From Butyrivibrio sp. AC2005 (GTDB lineage: Bacteria; Bacillota; Clostridia; Lachnospirales; Lachnospiraceae), in assembly GCF_000424145.1 (NCBI RefSeq), contig NZ_KE384137.1:655067-719066 (forward strand): DNA of 64,000 bases, in the 5' to 3' direction. Positions 7,397-16,800 of the stretch are shown piece after piece. The notes below the pieces were generated by a model. It searched no databases and was not told the origin of the DNA. It saw only the letters and a program-made list of their open reading frames with translations. The position numbers were made by a program, and so were the translations under genes. How positions within the stretch are numbered: position 1 is the stretch's first letter; every line of letters starts with the position of its first letter.

Positions 7397-8662
7397 ATGA
7401 TTCACGTAATTCAGGGTGACATTACAAAGGTTACAGGCTTTGACGCTATAGTTAATCCGGCAAACAATTCTCTTCTGGGCGGAGGCGGACTTGATGGTGT
7501 AATCCATCGAGCTGCCGGACCTCAGCTGAAAACCGAATGCCGAAGACTAAACGGTTGCGAGACCGGCGATTCCAAGCTGACTCTTGGTTATGAGCTGCCC
7601 TGCAAATACGTGATTCATTCTGTCGGACCTGTCTGGATGGGCGGCACTGCCGGTGAGGAGAAGCTTCTTGCCTCCTGCTACTCCAGTGCCATGAAAATTG
7701 CCCACTCGAACGGAATCAGAAAAATCGCATTTTCTTCCATTTCTACAGGTGAATACGGTTATCCTTTAGATAAGGCTGCTAAGCTTGCGCTTTCAACAGT
7801 CTCTGCTTTTATTGCAGCAAATCCGGATTCTTTTGATGATATCTGCTGGGTAGTCGCAGATGATCTTGCTTATTCTGCATATTCTGAAGCTATTGAAAAT
7901 TTTGTTCCACCTACTGAGGAAGAAAAGAAAAAGCCTGCGAAAAAGACAAAGTCCAAAGGCAAAAAAACAGATAAAACAGAAAAGGCAGATAATGCCGAAG
8001 ATGAGAAAATAACAGAAGAAATATCTGATGACATTCCCGAATTAAAGGCACCTAAGGTTCCACCTGTTTTCACAAATGCGCCTTACAACAAGTATCACAT
8101 CGACTGGCTTATTGAAGAAGTCGGAAATGGAAATCCGCACACCTATACATGCTTTTATCTGGCTGAAAAGAACAGCGATTTCTGCCAGTTTTCACTATGG
8201 CATAAAGGGAAACCCGTTTTCATAAACGGCCGCTGCTATCAAACTGCCATTCAGTACATCATGTCTGAAAAGGCACTTCTTTTTAATGATTTCAATTCAT
8301 ACAAAAAAATAATGAATGAGTCAGATCCTGCCATCTGCCAGAAGCTCGGTGACAGTGTTGAAAATTATGATGATGCTGTATGGAAAAACAGCTATAGAGA
8401 AATTCTTTTCAATGCAAATATCGGAAAATTCTTATCAGACAAAACTTTCGCCAATGCTCTTCTATCCACAGGCGATTCAGTACTGTTAAATGCCAATCCG
8501 AATGATGATATCTATGGAACAGGTATAGAAAAAGAAGAATTGACCGATGACCATGGCGAATTAAAAATTCCGCCTCAGAACTGGCATAAAGAGGAATCCG
8601 ATTTCCAGGCTAAGAACGAACTTGGCTTTGTTCTTATGGCTGTCAGAGATCATTTTTCTTAA
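7397..8662 (+). CDS. Macro domain-NADAR fusion (ADP-ribose hydrolase-like)
   Basis: 421 residues, two ADP-ribose-linked domains. Residues 1 to about 170 are a macro domain of the YmdB/MacroD type: GDIT at 7-10, VNPANN at 19-24, a GGGG loop at 28-31 followed by LDGVIHRAAG, and a second loop SSISTGEYGYP. Residues about 172-220 are a Lys-rich then acidic flexible linker. Residues about 235-418 are a NADAR (YbiA-like) domain: CFYLAEKNSDFCQFS, the helix around QTAIQYIMSEKALLF, and LLNANPNDDIYGTG at the end. Macro domains remove ADP-ribose from proteins or small molecules; NADAR proteins cleave N-glycosidic bonds and remove ADP-ribose from guanine bases. The fusion therefore suggests reversal of ADP-ribosylation or NAD-metabolite repair. 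No ADP-ribosyltransferase is adjacent. Its last 20 bases overlap the convergent gene. Confidence 0.88.
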   Translation: MIHVIQGDITKVTGFDAIVNPANNSLLGGGGLDGVIHRAAGPQLKTECRRLNGCETGDSKLTLGYELPCKYVIHSVGPVWMGGTAGEEKLLASCYSSAMKIAHSNGIRKIAFSSISTGEYGYPLDKAAKLALSTVSAFIAANPDSFDDICWVVADDLAYSAYSEAIENFVPPTEEEKKKPAKKTKSKGKKTDKTEKADNAEDEKITEEISDDIPELKAPKVPPVFTNAPYNKYHIDWLIEEVGNGNPHTYTCFYLAEKNSDFCQFSLWHKGKPVFINGRCYQTAIQYIMSEKALLFNDFNSYKKIMNESDPAICQKLGDSVENYDDAVWKNSYREILFNANIGKFLSDKTFANALLSTGDSVLLNANPNDDIYGTGIEKEELTDDHGELKIPPQNWHKEESDFQAKNELGFVLMAVRDHFS

Positions 8663-9002
8663 GGCCATCCTTTATGGCATTTTGAACTTTTTCATCCATA
8701 TCATTGTTCATCTGATCTGTAAGCATATCCATAATATGACTATGCCCTTTTGAGAAGGATAAGGCAGAATGAGAAGTTTTCATTCTATCGTTTTTATCAT
8801 CATTTTTGTGGTTCATCTCATAGCTCTGGCGCATGGTTTTATCAAGGGTTCTCATTGCCTGAAGCGAATCATAGACTTCTGCAAACTCTGAGCCCATCTT
8901 TTCCTTTGCCTTATTATCCTGTTGCATAATCTCGCCGGTTTTAATCTTATCCAGGTAGAGATCCGTCATTTTGTTTATTGAAGATGATAAATCATAACTC
9001 AT
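8643..9002 (-). CDS. Small helical hypothetical protein
   Basis: 119 residues, charged and Met-rich (KMGSEFAEVYDSLQAMRTLDKT), predicted mostly helical. No signal peptide, membrane segment or known motif. It is convergent with the macro-NADAR gene and their 3' ends overlap by 20 bases. The ribosome site is weak (gaggaaag about 4 bases before ATG). I do not recognise the family. An antisense role of the overlapping 3' ends is possible but unproven. Confidence 0.6.
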   Translation of the reverse strand: MSYDLSSSINKMTDLYLDKIKTGEIMQQDNKAKEKMGSEFAEVYDSLQAMRTLDKTMRQSYEMNHKNDDKNDRMKTSHSALSFSKGHSHIMDMLTDQMNNDMDEKVQNAIKDGLKKNDL

Positions 9003-9171
9003 AGTCTTTCCTCATTCTATCCCCACATTTTCATTATATATATCGGAATTATATGGCTTATCTTTTAGACTATTTTTATTTATAATGAGTATATTACTTT
9101 CGCTTATATTATATATCACAGATTAAACGATTATTATTTAGCATAAAAAACATAAGGACTTTTTATAAAAA

Positions 9172-10497
9172 ATGAGTATATCAAAGACAATAGAAACAAT
9201 TGAAGAAAACACTACCCCCAAGGCTATCCTTGTGGGCTTAAATCATACAGACAGAGACGATAATAAATTCGAACACTCAATGGATGAACTGCGTGCTCTT
9301 ACCAAGGCATGTGACTTAGAGCCTGCAATGACCATCACTCAGACACTTCCTCACCCTGATCATGCTACATTCATCGGAAGCGGTAAGGTGGAGGAATTAA
9401 AAAATCTCATTGGCATGGTTGACGCAGATATCGTCATTTTCGGTGACACACTCTCTCCCATTCAGATTAGAAATCTGGAGAGAATCCTTGATACAGAGGT
9501 CATAGACAGAACAGGTCTGATACTGCAGATTTTCGCAAAAAGGGCCCGTACCAGAGAATCGCGCATGCAGGTTGAGTACGCTCAGCTTCAGTTTATGCTG
9601 CCAAGGCTTGCAGGTATGAGAACAGAACTCAGCCGTCAGGGCGGAGGAAGTGGCCGCCTTTCCAACAAGGGTGCAGGTGAAAAGAAGTTAGAGCTTGACC
9701 GCAGGCGTATTGAGCAGCGCTGCGCTGAGCTTAGACGTGAGCTTGGAAATGTTGAACGCGAGCGCGATACCCAGCGTGCAAAGCGCATGAACTCGGATAT
9801 TCCGCGTGTATCCCTCGTTGGTTACACCAATGCAGGCAAATCCACGCTCCTTAACTCCTTTATCGATGCAAGCCATATTGAGGAAAAAGATAACAAAAAG
9901 GTGATGCAAAAGGATATGCTTTTTGCAACCCTCGATACTACCGTAAGAAGAATAGAGCTCCCGGGGCACAGACCCTTCCTACTCTCTGACACAGTAGGAT
10001 TTATTGACGAGCTTCCCACCACCCTCGTAAAGGCTTTTCGCTCCACTCTTTCGGAGGCTGTATACGCTGACCTTCTACTTGAGGTTATCGATTTTTCAGA
10101 TCCGGATTATATGACTCATATCGAAGTTACCGAGAAAACCCTTCAGGATATCGGTGCATCAAAGATACCGATTATCTACGTTTTCAACAAAGCGGATCTT
10201 GTAATCGGAAACTCGGAGCACCGCTCCATGACCATTCCTCACGTGAGAGACGACAGGATATACATGTCTGCTGAGGATGGAATCGGACTTGATGACCTTG
10301 TTTCCATGATTGAAAAAACTCTTGAGGGCGAAAAGGTTGACTGTGAATTTGTAATCCCCTACTCAGACGGAGCAGCTCTCCATGATATTACATCACGAGC
10401 TGAGGTCTCAGATACGCAGTATGAGGAGGCCGGCACTCATCTCGTACTTAAGTGCAGTAAGAAAATGGCGCTGAAGTACATGAAATATGCAGTCTGA
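9172..10497 (+). CDS. hflX: GTPase HflX
   Basis: 441 residues, full length. Residues 1 to about 150 are the HflX N-terminal nucleotide-binding-like domain (ATFIGSGKVEEL, VIFGDTLSPIQIRNLE, RTGLILQIFAKRARTRE). About 150-205 is the Gly-rich loop (RQGGGSGRLSNKGAGE) and coiled helix. The GTPase domain follows, with G1 GYTNAGKS at 217-224, G3 DTVGF and G4 NKAD. HflX binds the 50S subunit and rescues or splits stalled and stress-damaged ribosomes. The gene stands alone. The ribosome site (aagga) is unusually far, 13 bases, from the ATG at 9172. Confidence 0.95.
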   Translation: MSISKTIETIEENTTPKAILVGLNHTDRDDNKFEHSMDELRALTKACDLEPAMTITQTLPHPDHATFIGSGKVEELKNLIGMVDADIVIFGDTLSPIQIRNLERILDTEVIDRTGLILQIFAKRARTRESRMQVEYAQLQFMLPRLAGMRTELSRQGGGSGRLSNKGAGEKKLELDRRRIEQRCAELRRELGNVERERDTQRAKRMNSDIPRVSLVGYTNAGKSTLLNSFIDASHIEEKDNKKVMQKDMLFATLDTTVRRIELPGHRPFLLSDTVGFIDELPTTLVKAFRSTLSEAVYADLLLEVIDFSDPDYMTHIEVTEKTLQDIGASKIPIIYVFNKADLVIGNSEHRSMTIPHVRDDRIYMSAEDGIGLDDLVSMIEKTLEGEKVDCEFVIPYSDGAALHDITSRAEVSDTQYEEAGTHLVLKCSKKMALKYMKYAV

Positions 10498-10646
10498 TAT
10501 ATCCTATCCCATAAAATAGCCAGACAAATTCATTTGTTTTTTTATTATCAATTTTTTATCGGAATTTTATAAAGTCATGATTGGATAATAGTATAATGAG
10601 ATTAGAACTATGTACTTTTATTCGTTATTATGTTTAGGTATTCCGG

Positions 10647-12137
10647 ATGAAAAAACTTGTGAAGATTATCCTGGATCACTTCCAATACCAGGACACAAAT
10701 GAATTTGTCTACTTTAACAAGTTTTCTCAGAGCATACAGGATGAAAATTCAAAACACCTGTATGTGTCTTTTTTCATGTTTCCTGTGGTTTATATCCTGC
10801 TCATTGCTATCTCTGCACATATTCAAGGGTCGATTAACAGCATAGCAACCGTTCTTCTCTTTATTCCGGAACAGCTTCTTTATCACCTGTATATTTTCCT
10901 GCACAAAAAGTTTAATCCTCAAAAGGATATGGGTAGTCTTGATGCAATTATTTACTACACCATTTTTGCTTTGCAGCTTATTCTTGTTGACACCATTGCC
11001 TTCAATCATACTGAAGCAATGTGGTTTACTTCACTAATAGTAATTCTGCCCGCAATTTACATAGACAGATTATCCGGATATGTCCTTACAGACTCAGCTC
11101 TCTGCATCTTTTATTGTATTGCTGTTTTCATGTTAAAGGATAAACGTTTTATTGAGCGTGATATGTTTGAAGGAATAATCACTCTTCCGATTGCTATTTT
11201 TATAGCCATGATGGTCAGCACCATAAGAAATGCCCAGGCGATGCAGAATCAGTTTCTCCGCGAGGAAAGCTCCTACGATAAGCTCACCGGTCTCTTAAAT
11301 AAGGGCGCTGCCAAAAAGGAGGTTGAGGAGTATTTTTCCCACAGACCACTTGGAGAAAATACTGTTGTAATCTCAATAGATGCCGATAATTTCAAGCAGA
11401 TAAACGATAAACTCGGACATTCAGCAGGTGATGTCGTCCTTTCAAATATGGGTCTGATATTAAAAAAGCATTTCCGCGTTGATGATATCGTTGCAAGAAA
11501 TGGCGGTGATGAATTTCTTGTTGTAATGAAGGGCGTTGTTCCTCCTTTTCATATTGACCAGATATGTCGCAGAGTCCAAAAAAGCATATCCGAAATATCC
11601 ATAGAAGGCGGTTGGACTTTCACCTGCAGCCTCGGAGTTGTCATCGATACTCACCAGAAAGATTTCGCATCCATTTTTTCAATGGCTGACGATGCCCTCT
11701 ATGAATGTAAGATTCGAGGAAGAGACTGCTTCTCAGAGTGGTATACCTATGACAAGATTATTCCGCCTGACAGACCGCTCGTCATCCTCAGCGCCTCCAG
11801 AATGCATCCGAATGTTGAGGAGATAGATGATCTCTTACGAAAAGAGTTCAGTATACTGTATGCTGAAAACGGAAATGAAGTGCTTAACCTTGCAAGTCAG
11901 TATTGTGCTCAGCTCCGCGTAATCGTCCTCGATATGTCCATTGAAAAGATTCCGCCGGATCAGGTACTAAGCTATATCAAACAGCGGCCTAACTTTTCTC
12001 ATATAAAAGTCGTTGCCGCCTGCCCAAACCCGACGCAGATAGCTATTGCAAAGGAAGGAAACGCAGATGTAATAATACCTGTTCCAAATTATCCGGACAA
12101 AGTTCTGGCAGCAGTAAAAAAATGCCTCGGCGAATGA
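10647..12137 (+). CDS. Membrane diguanylate cyclase (GGDEF) with C-terminal receiver-like domain
   Basis: 496 residues. About six hydrophobic helices lie between 38 and 192. The GGDEF domain covers about 205-365: DKLTGLLNK at 211-219, D246 in SIDADNFKQIND, and an intact GGDEF active site at 286-290. RVDD at 277-280 matches the inhibitory I-site (RxxD, nine residues before GGDEF), so the enzyme is probably an active c-di-GMP synthase with product inhibition. From about 372 a receiver-like fold follows (RPLVILSASR, then VIVLDMSIEKIPP with a possible phospho-acceptor Asp), behind the GGDEF rather than before it as usual. It may sense a membrane signal or partner. It has a terminator at its 3' end. 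Confidence 0.88.
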   Translation: MKKLVKIILDHFQYQDTNEFVYFNKFSQSIQDENSKHLYVSFFMFPVVYILLIAISAHIQGSINSIATVLLFIPEQLLYHLYIFLHKKFNPQKDMGSLDAIIYYTIFALQLILVDTIAFNHTEAMWFTSLIVILPAIYIDRLSGYVLTDSALCIFYCIAVFMLKDKRFIERDMFEGIITLPIAIFIAMMVSTIRNAQAMQNQFLREESSYDKLTGLLNKGAAKKEVEEYFSHRPLGENTVVISIDADNFKQINDKLGHSAGDVVLSNMGLILKKHFRVDDIVARNGGDEFLVVMKGVVPPFHIDQICRRVQKSISEISIEGGWTFTCSLGVVIDTHQKDFASIFSMADDALYECKIRGRDCFSEWYTYDKIIPPDRPLVILSASRMHPNVEEIDDLLRKEFSILYAENGNEVLNLASQYCAQLRVIVLDMSIEKIPPDQVLSYIKQRPNFSHIKVVAACPNPTQIAIAKEGNADVIIPVPNYPDKVLAAVKKCLGE

Positions 12138-12175
12138 TGTATCATCGTAAAACATCCCCCGCCGGGCATTTTTAT
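12123..12175 (+). terminator. Terminator of the GGDEF gene
   Basis: TGCCTCGGCG (12123-12132), inside the last codons, pairs with CGCCGGGCA (12160-12168), followed by TTTTTA. The long loop is about 27 bases. Confidence 0.7.
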
Positions 12176-12184
12176 TTTGCTCTA

Positions 12185-13717
12185 TTACTTTTTGATATTT
12201 TGTTCAGGTTCATCAGCAGGTGCTTTAATCTCCGGAACCCTGCTATAAGTCTCGGTCATAAGTCTTATGCTGCGCGCAAGGTCTTCTGAAAGGTAGTTTG
12301 GAGTAAGTCTCCACTGCCAGTTACCCTCTGCTGTTCCGGGAGTGTTAATTCTCGCCTCTCTTCCTTTGCACAGATAATCCTGAATCGGTATTATGCAAAG
12401 ATCAGCTACAGACCTGTAAGCTTCACGTATAATATCCCATACGAAAGCACCATAATCAGTATTTATTGAATTTACATAACGCCTTGTAAAGTCGCGCTCG
12501 CCCTCACTTATCTCCTGTACCCAGGCAAAGGTCGGAGTATTGTCGTGAGTTCCTGTATAAACAACGCTGTTCCTGGTATGTCTGTGGTTCACATAAATGC
12601 TGTCCCAACTTGTAAATCCATACTGAAGCACCTTCATTCCCGGGAATCCGGAATCCTCAAGCAGTTTTATATTCTCCTCAGTTGTTGTTCCAAGATCCTC
12701 GGCAATCATGTTAAGCTTTCCAAGCTTCTTCTCCAAAGCCTTGAAAAGATCCATTCCTGGTCCCTTAAGCTGCTTACCCTTCTCGGCAGTCTCCTCACCA
12801 TATGGTACTTCATAGTACTCAGCAAAGCCGTGGAAATGGTCTATTCTGATAACATCAAACCATTCGTAATTTCTCCTGATTCTCTCTACCCACCAGGAAT
12901 AGCCGTCTTTTTTCAGAGCGTCCCAGTCATAAACAGGATTTCCCCACAGCTGTCCCGTAGGTGAAAATGCATCCGGCGGACATCCTGCAACAGCCTTAGG
13001 CATAAGATCCTTATCCATCTGGAATGCCTCAGGATGCGCCCAGGTATCACTACTGTCCATGGCAACATAAAATGGCAGATCTCCAATAATCTTTACATTA
13101 TGCTCGCCTGCATATTCATGGAGCTTTGACCACTGCTCATCAAATTTAAACTGTTCAAAGTATATAAACTCTATCTCGTCCTTAAAATCCTTTCTTGCTT
13201 TTTCAATAGCTTTAGGATTTCTTTTTCTAAGGTCATCCGGCCAGTCCAACCATGACTTACCTTCCTGGTCAGACTTGATTGCAACATAAAGCGCATAATC
13301 AGGAAGCCAGTATTTATTTTCTTCAAGATACTTTTTGTATTCCTTGGTCTTTTCTTTTTTCGAAAATCTCTCATAAGCCTTCTTGAGAATGGTAGTACGA
13401 TTCTCATACAGCTTTCCGTAATCAACCTTCTCAATATCTGCGCCAAAGTCTGCGCCATTAACTTCATCCCAGGTTAAAAGCTCCTCTTCAACGAGATCCT
13501 CAAGTGAAATAAAATAGGGATTCCCCGCAAAAGCTGAAACCGGCTGATATGGAGAATTTCCAAAGCCTGTCGGTCCTATAGGCAGCATCTGCCAGTATCC
13601 CTGGTATGACTTTTCCAAAAAGTCCACAAATTCATATGCTTCTTTTGAAAAACATCCGATTCCGAATCTGGAAGCCAGCGAAAACACCGGCATAAGAATT
13701 CCGCTTTCTCTGTGCAT
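12185..13717 (-). CDS. malQ: 4-alpha-glucanotransferase (amylomaltase, GH77)
   Basis: 510 residues from the chosen start. Typical MalQ opening ESGILMPVFSLASRFGIGCF, YWQMLPIGPTGFGNSPYQ, GDLPFYVAMDSSDTWAHPE, VIRIDHFHGF (nucleophile Asp), AEDLGTTTEE (acid/base Glu) and YTGTHDNTPTFAW (stabilising Asp). It transfers glucan chains between malto-oligosaccharides in starch or glycogen turnover. The ATG at 13717 is preferred over 13735 because AGGGGAG lies 8 bases before it. The next gene downstream, GGDEF, is convergent. Confidence 0.95.
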   Translation of the reverse strand: MHRESGILMPVFSLASRFGIGCFSKEAYEFVDFLEKSYQGYWQMLPIGPTGFGNSPYQPVSAFAGNPYFISLEDLVEEELLTWDEVNGADFGADIEKVDYGKLYENRTTILKKAYERFSKKEKTKEYKKYLEENKYWLPDYALYVAIKSDQEGKSWLDWPDDLRKRNPKAIEKARKDFKDEIEFIYFEQFKFDEQWSKLHEYAGEHNVKIIGDLPFYVAMDSSDTWAHPEAFQMDKDLMPKAVAGCPPDAFSPTGQLWGNPVYDWDALKKDGYSWWVERIRRNYEWFDVIRIDHFHGFAEYYEVPYGEETAEKGKQLKGPGMDLFKALEKKLGKLNMIAEDLGTTTEENIKLLEDSGFPGMKVLQYGFTSWDSIYVNHRHTRNSVVYTGTHDNTPTFAWVQEISEGERDFTRRYVNSINTDYGAFVWDIIREAYRSVADLCIIPIQDYLCKGREARINTPGTAEGNWQWRLTPNYLSEDLARSIRLMTETYSRVPEIKAPADEPEQNIKK

Positions 13718-13805
13718 GATAATCACTCCCCTCATTGTTTTTTCGGATTTGCTCCTCTGTAGAGCCTTGCAGATCTACAAATATATTATAACGCTATAAC
13801 GCAAA

Positions 13806-13827
13806 GAGCGCCACCGAAGTGACGCTC
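13806..13827 (-). terminator. UUCG-capped terminator of the coiled-coil surface protein gene
   Basis: In mRNA sense GAGCGTCAC-TTCG-GTGGCGCTC: a 9-bp stem with a stable C(UUCG)G loop, followed by TTTGCGTTAT. It lies 50 bases behind the stop codon at 13877. Confidence 0.75.
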
Positions 13828-13876
13828 CTGAAATACTTTGTCTAATCCATCTCCCTTAGCTTATAAAGTATGTTTT

Positions 13877-16800
13877 TTATTTATCTTTCTTCTTTCTCTT
13901 TGTCCCTGCAGTTACTCCTGCACCAGCTGCTATAGCTGCAAATAATCCTAATAGCCAATATGGCTTAGAATCCTTTTTGGGTGCATCAGCAGTTGCAGTC
14001 TCTCCATCGGCTATTGTTACACCTGTAGTATCTGCATCAACAACTGTCTCAGCCTTATTCTCATCGTTTTGGCTGTCTGCATTTACAGTGTTTTCCTCAG
14101 CAGTATTATCAGTAGAATCCGATACATTATCGGTTACTTTTGCATTATTGGCTTCTTCTGCATTTTCTGCATCACTGTCAGCTGCTTTTGCAGTAACCAT
14201 CTCATCAGGCTTTTCTCTCTTTGCTCCAAGAACTGCCGGTTTATCCTGCTCATTAGCCTGGGCCTTATCTCCTACTGTAGTTTTATTATCTGCTTCGGAT
14301 TTTTTGTTGTTATCTGTAGCACTGGCAATAGCATTTGCCTCTTTATTTGATGTCTGAGAATTTAAGCTCTGATCATTCGATCCCTGACTATCTGATCCCT
14401 GATCATTTGACTCCTGCTTTGCTGCCTCTGAATTTTTATTGGAATTATTTGTCTTCTTTTTCTTTCTCTTTTTCTTATCCTTCTTGTCGTCTGAATTATT
14501 GTTTTCCGTGCTATTATCGTTGCTATTCTTTTCAGTACTTTCGTTAGTAACGTTTTCAGGATGATTATTATTTGAAGTGTTATCAGTATCAGCGCTATTG
14601 TTACTATTAGCATTATCAGTATTGGCGTTATTGTTGCTATCAGCGTTATCAGTATTAGCGTTATTGTTACTATTAGTATTATCCGTATTGGCATTATTGT
14701 TGTTATTAGCGTTGTTGTTTATACCGTTATCAGTTGTAGCCTGATCCTGATTTGTCTGATTATCGGCCTGATTCTTTTCCTGCTTCTTTGCCTCTTCTTT
14801 CTTCTTTATTTCTTCCGTTTTCTTTGCAAGATCGACTTCTGCAGACTTAAGTTCATCCTCTACAGCCTTCTTGTTGTCCTTCGCTTTCTCAAGGGCTTCT
14901 TCTGCCTTGGCAAGTTTTTCGTTCAACTCCTCAATCTTGTCCTTATCCGGATCTGAAACAAAATTTCCTACTGTAGTCTTTCTGTCAAGTTTTTCAATAG
15001 CAGACTTAAGATCGTCAACAGTTTTCTGTGAACTTTCTACCTTCTCAACAGCCTTTGCTGATGCCTCTCTAAGCTCAAGATATGCCTTTTGTTTATTAGC
15101 ATTCTCAAGCATAGCGGATATTTCTTTTGCATTATTTGAAGCCTTAGCTGCTTCCTTTGCATCTTGTTCTGCCTTAACCTTAAGTTCATCCGCTGTAGTA
15201 TTAGCTCTGTCTGCAGTTGCTCTGCTACTTTCAGATATTTCTTTAAGTTCATCTGCTGTTGACTGTGATTTATCAGCTAAGCTCTTTGCCTTATCAGCCT
15301 CGCCATGTTTTTTATCATAATCATTCTGCAAATCCTTCACTTGCTTCGAATAGTTTTCACCATATGTTTCTTTATTTGCTTGAGCTGTGGCTAATTCTTT
15401 CTTGCTATCTTCATAATTCTTCTCAGGATCTACAAGAGTAGATGCAATATCCTTCATTGCTTTCAAAGTGCTGTCGTTGTCTATATCTTTATGTTTATTG
15501 TTAGCAATTTCTGATTCAGAGGTTGCTTTCTCAGAAGCTTGCCTTACATTATCAATACTGCCCTTTGCAGCCTCTCCATCAGTGATAGCCTTTTCTTCAT
15601 CTTTACTGACTGTTTTATAAGCATTCTGAGCATCAGTAATATCCTCCTGCAGTTTCTTAAAGTCGCTACGGAGGTCTTCTATGGTGCCGAATCTCTGTAT
15701 TTCTTCACCATACTTTCCCATATAACCATCTTTTTCATAAACAAGGATAGAATCTTCATAAGTATAAAAATTGTAATAGTGAGTTTTACCATTTATTTCA
15801 TATTTTATGAAGTGCATATAAAGCTCAAAATTATCATATTTATGTATAATGTTGGCATTTACATCCTGTTTTTTTAGGTAGTACTCAATAACATACCTAG
15901 CTAATACTGCATTATGATAAGGATCTTTAGTTACCTTTGCATTTTTAAGCTCTTTTACACAATCCTCCATATTATTATTTACTTTTTCCTTAGCTGCGGT
16001 AAGCTTATCTTCCGCTTCTTTTACTCTTGCATTTGCTTTTTCACCTTCCTCTATGGCATTCTCAAGCTCCGTCAGGTCATTTTTAAGCTTCTCTGCAGCC
16101 TCAGCCTTTTTATCTGCATCATCTTTTGCAGCTTTCTTTATGTTTTCTATTGTTGTATTAATCTCATCAACAGTTACATCTTCAGCTCTAGCGAAGGCAA
16201 AATCTCCAAGTTCAAGTTTGTCTAAATCTTCCTTTGCTTTATTCTGGGCTTTCCCTAATTCATTTTTAGCATTCTCCGTAGCTAAGTTTGAATCGGAAAC
16301 TGCATCATCAAGACTTTTAACCTTTGCCTTAGCCTCATCTAATTCAGTTTTAGCTGCATCAGCAACTTCTTGTGCATTTTCTGCCTTCTTTTTAAGCTCT
16401 GTTGCGGTTTTCTGAGCATTCTTAGCTGTTGTCTCGTCATCTGTGGCAGTCTGATCTAAAGCTTTTGCGCTTTCAGCCGCTTTATCAGCATCTTCCTTGG
16501 CTTTATCTGCCGCCTTCTGAGCATCAGCAGCTTCCTTATCTGCTTCTTCTTTAGCCTTCTTTGCAGCTTCTACCTGTTTTTCAGCAAGCTCTTCTGTCAG
16601 ATTTTCCATTGCTTCAAGATCTTTAAGAGCCTCCTCTGACTTTGCCTTCAAAGCATCTGCAGCCTGCTTTGCAGCCTCGAGATTGCTCTTTGCTGTCTCA
16701 AGGTCAGCTCCTGCTTTTGAGCTGGCTTCTTCATATGCTTTCTTTGCTTCCTCTACCTTCTGAACAGCCTCTTCATATTCAGCCTTTTTCTCAGCGTAGT

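Noticed and set aside
14570..14710. Regular short repeats that could look like a CRISPR array
   Set aside because: They are in-frame Asn/Thr/Asp codon repeats of the surface protein, with no unique spacers of constant length.
15914..16415. Overlapping + strand frames rich in Phe/Ile and Ser
   Set aside because: Reverse-strand shadows of the Lys/Glu/Ala coiled-coil gene; no ribosome sites and no family likeness.
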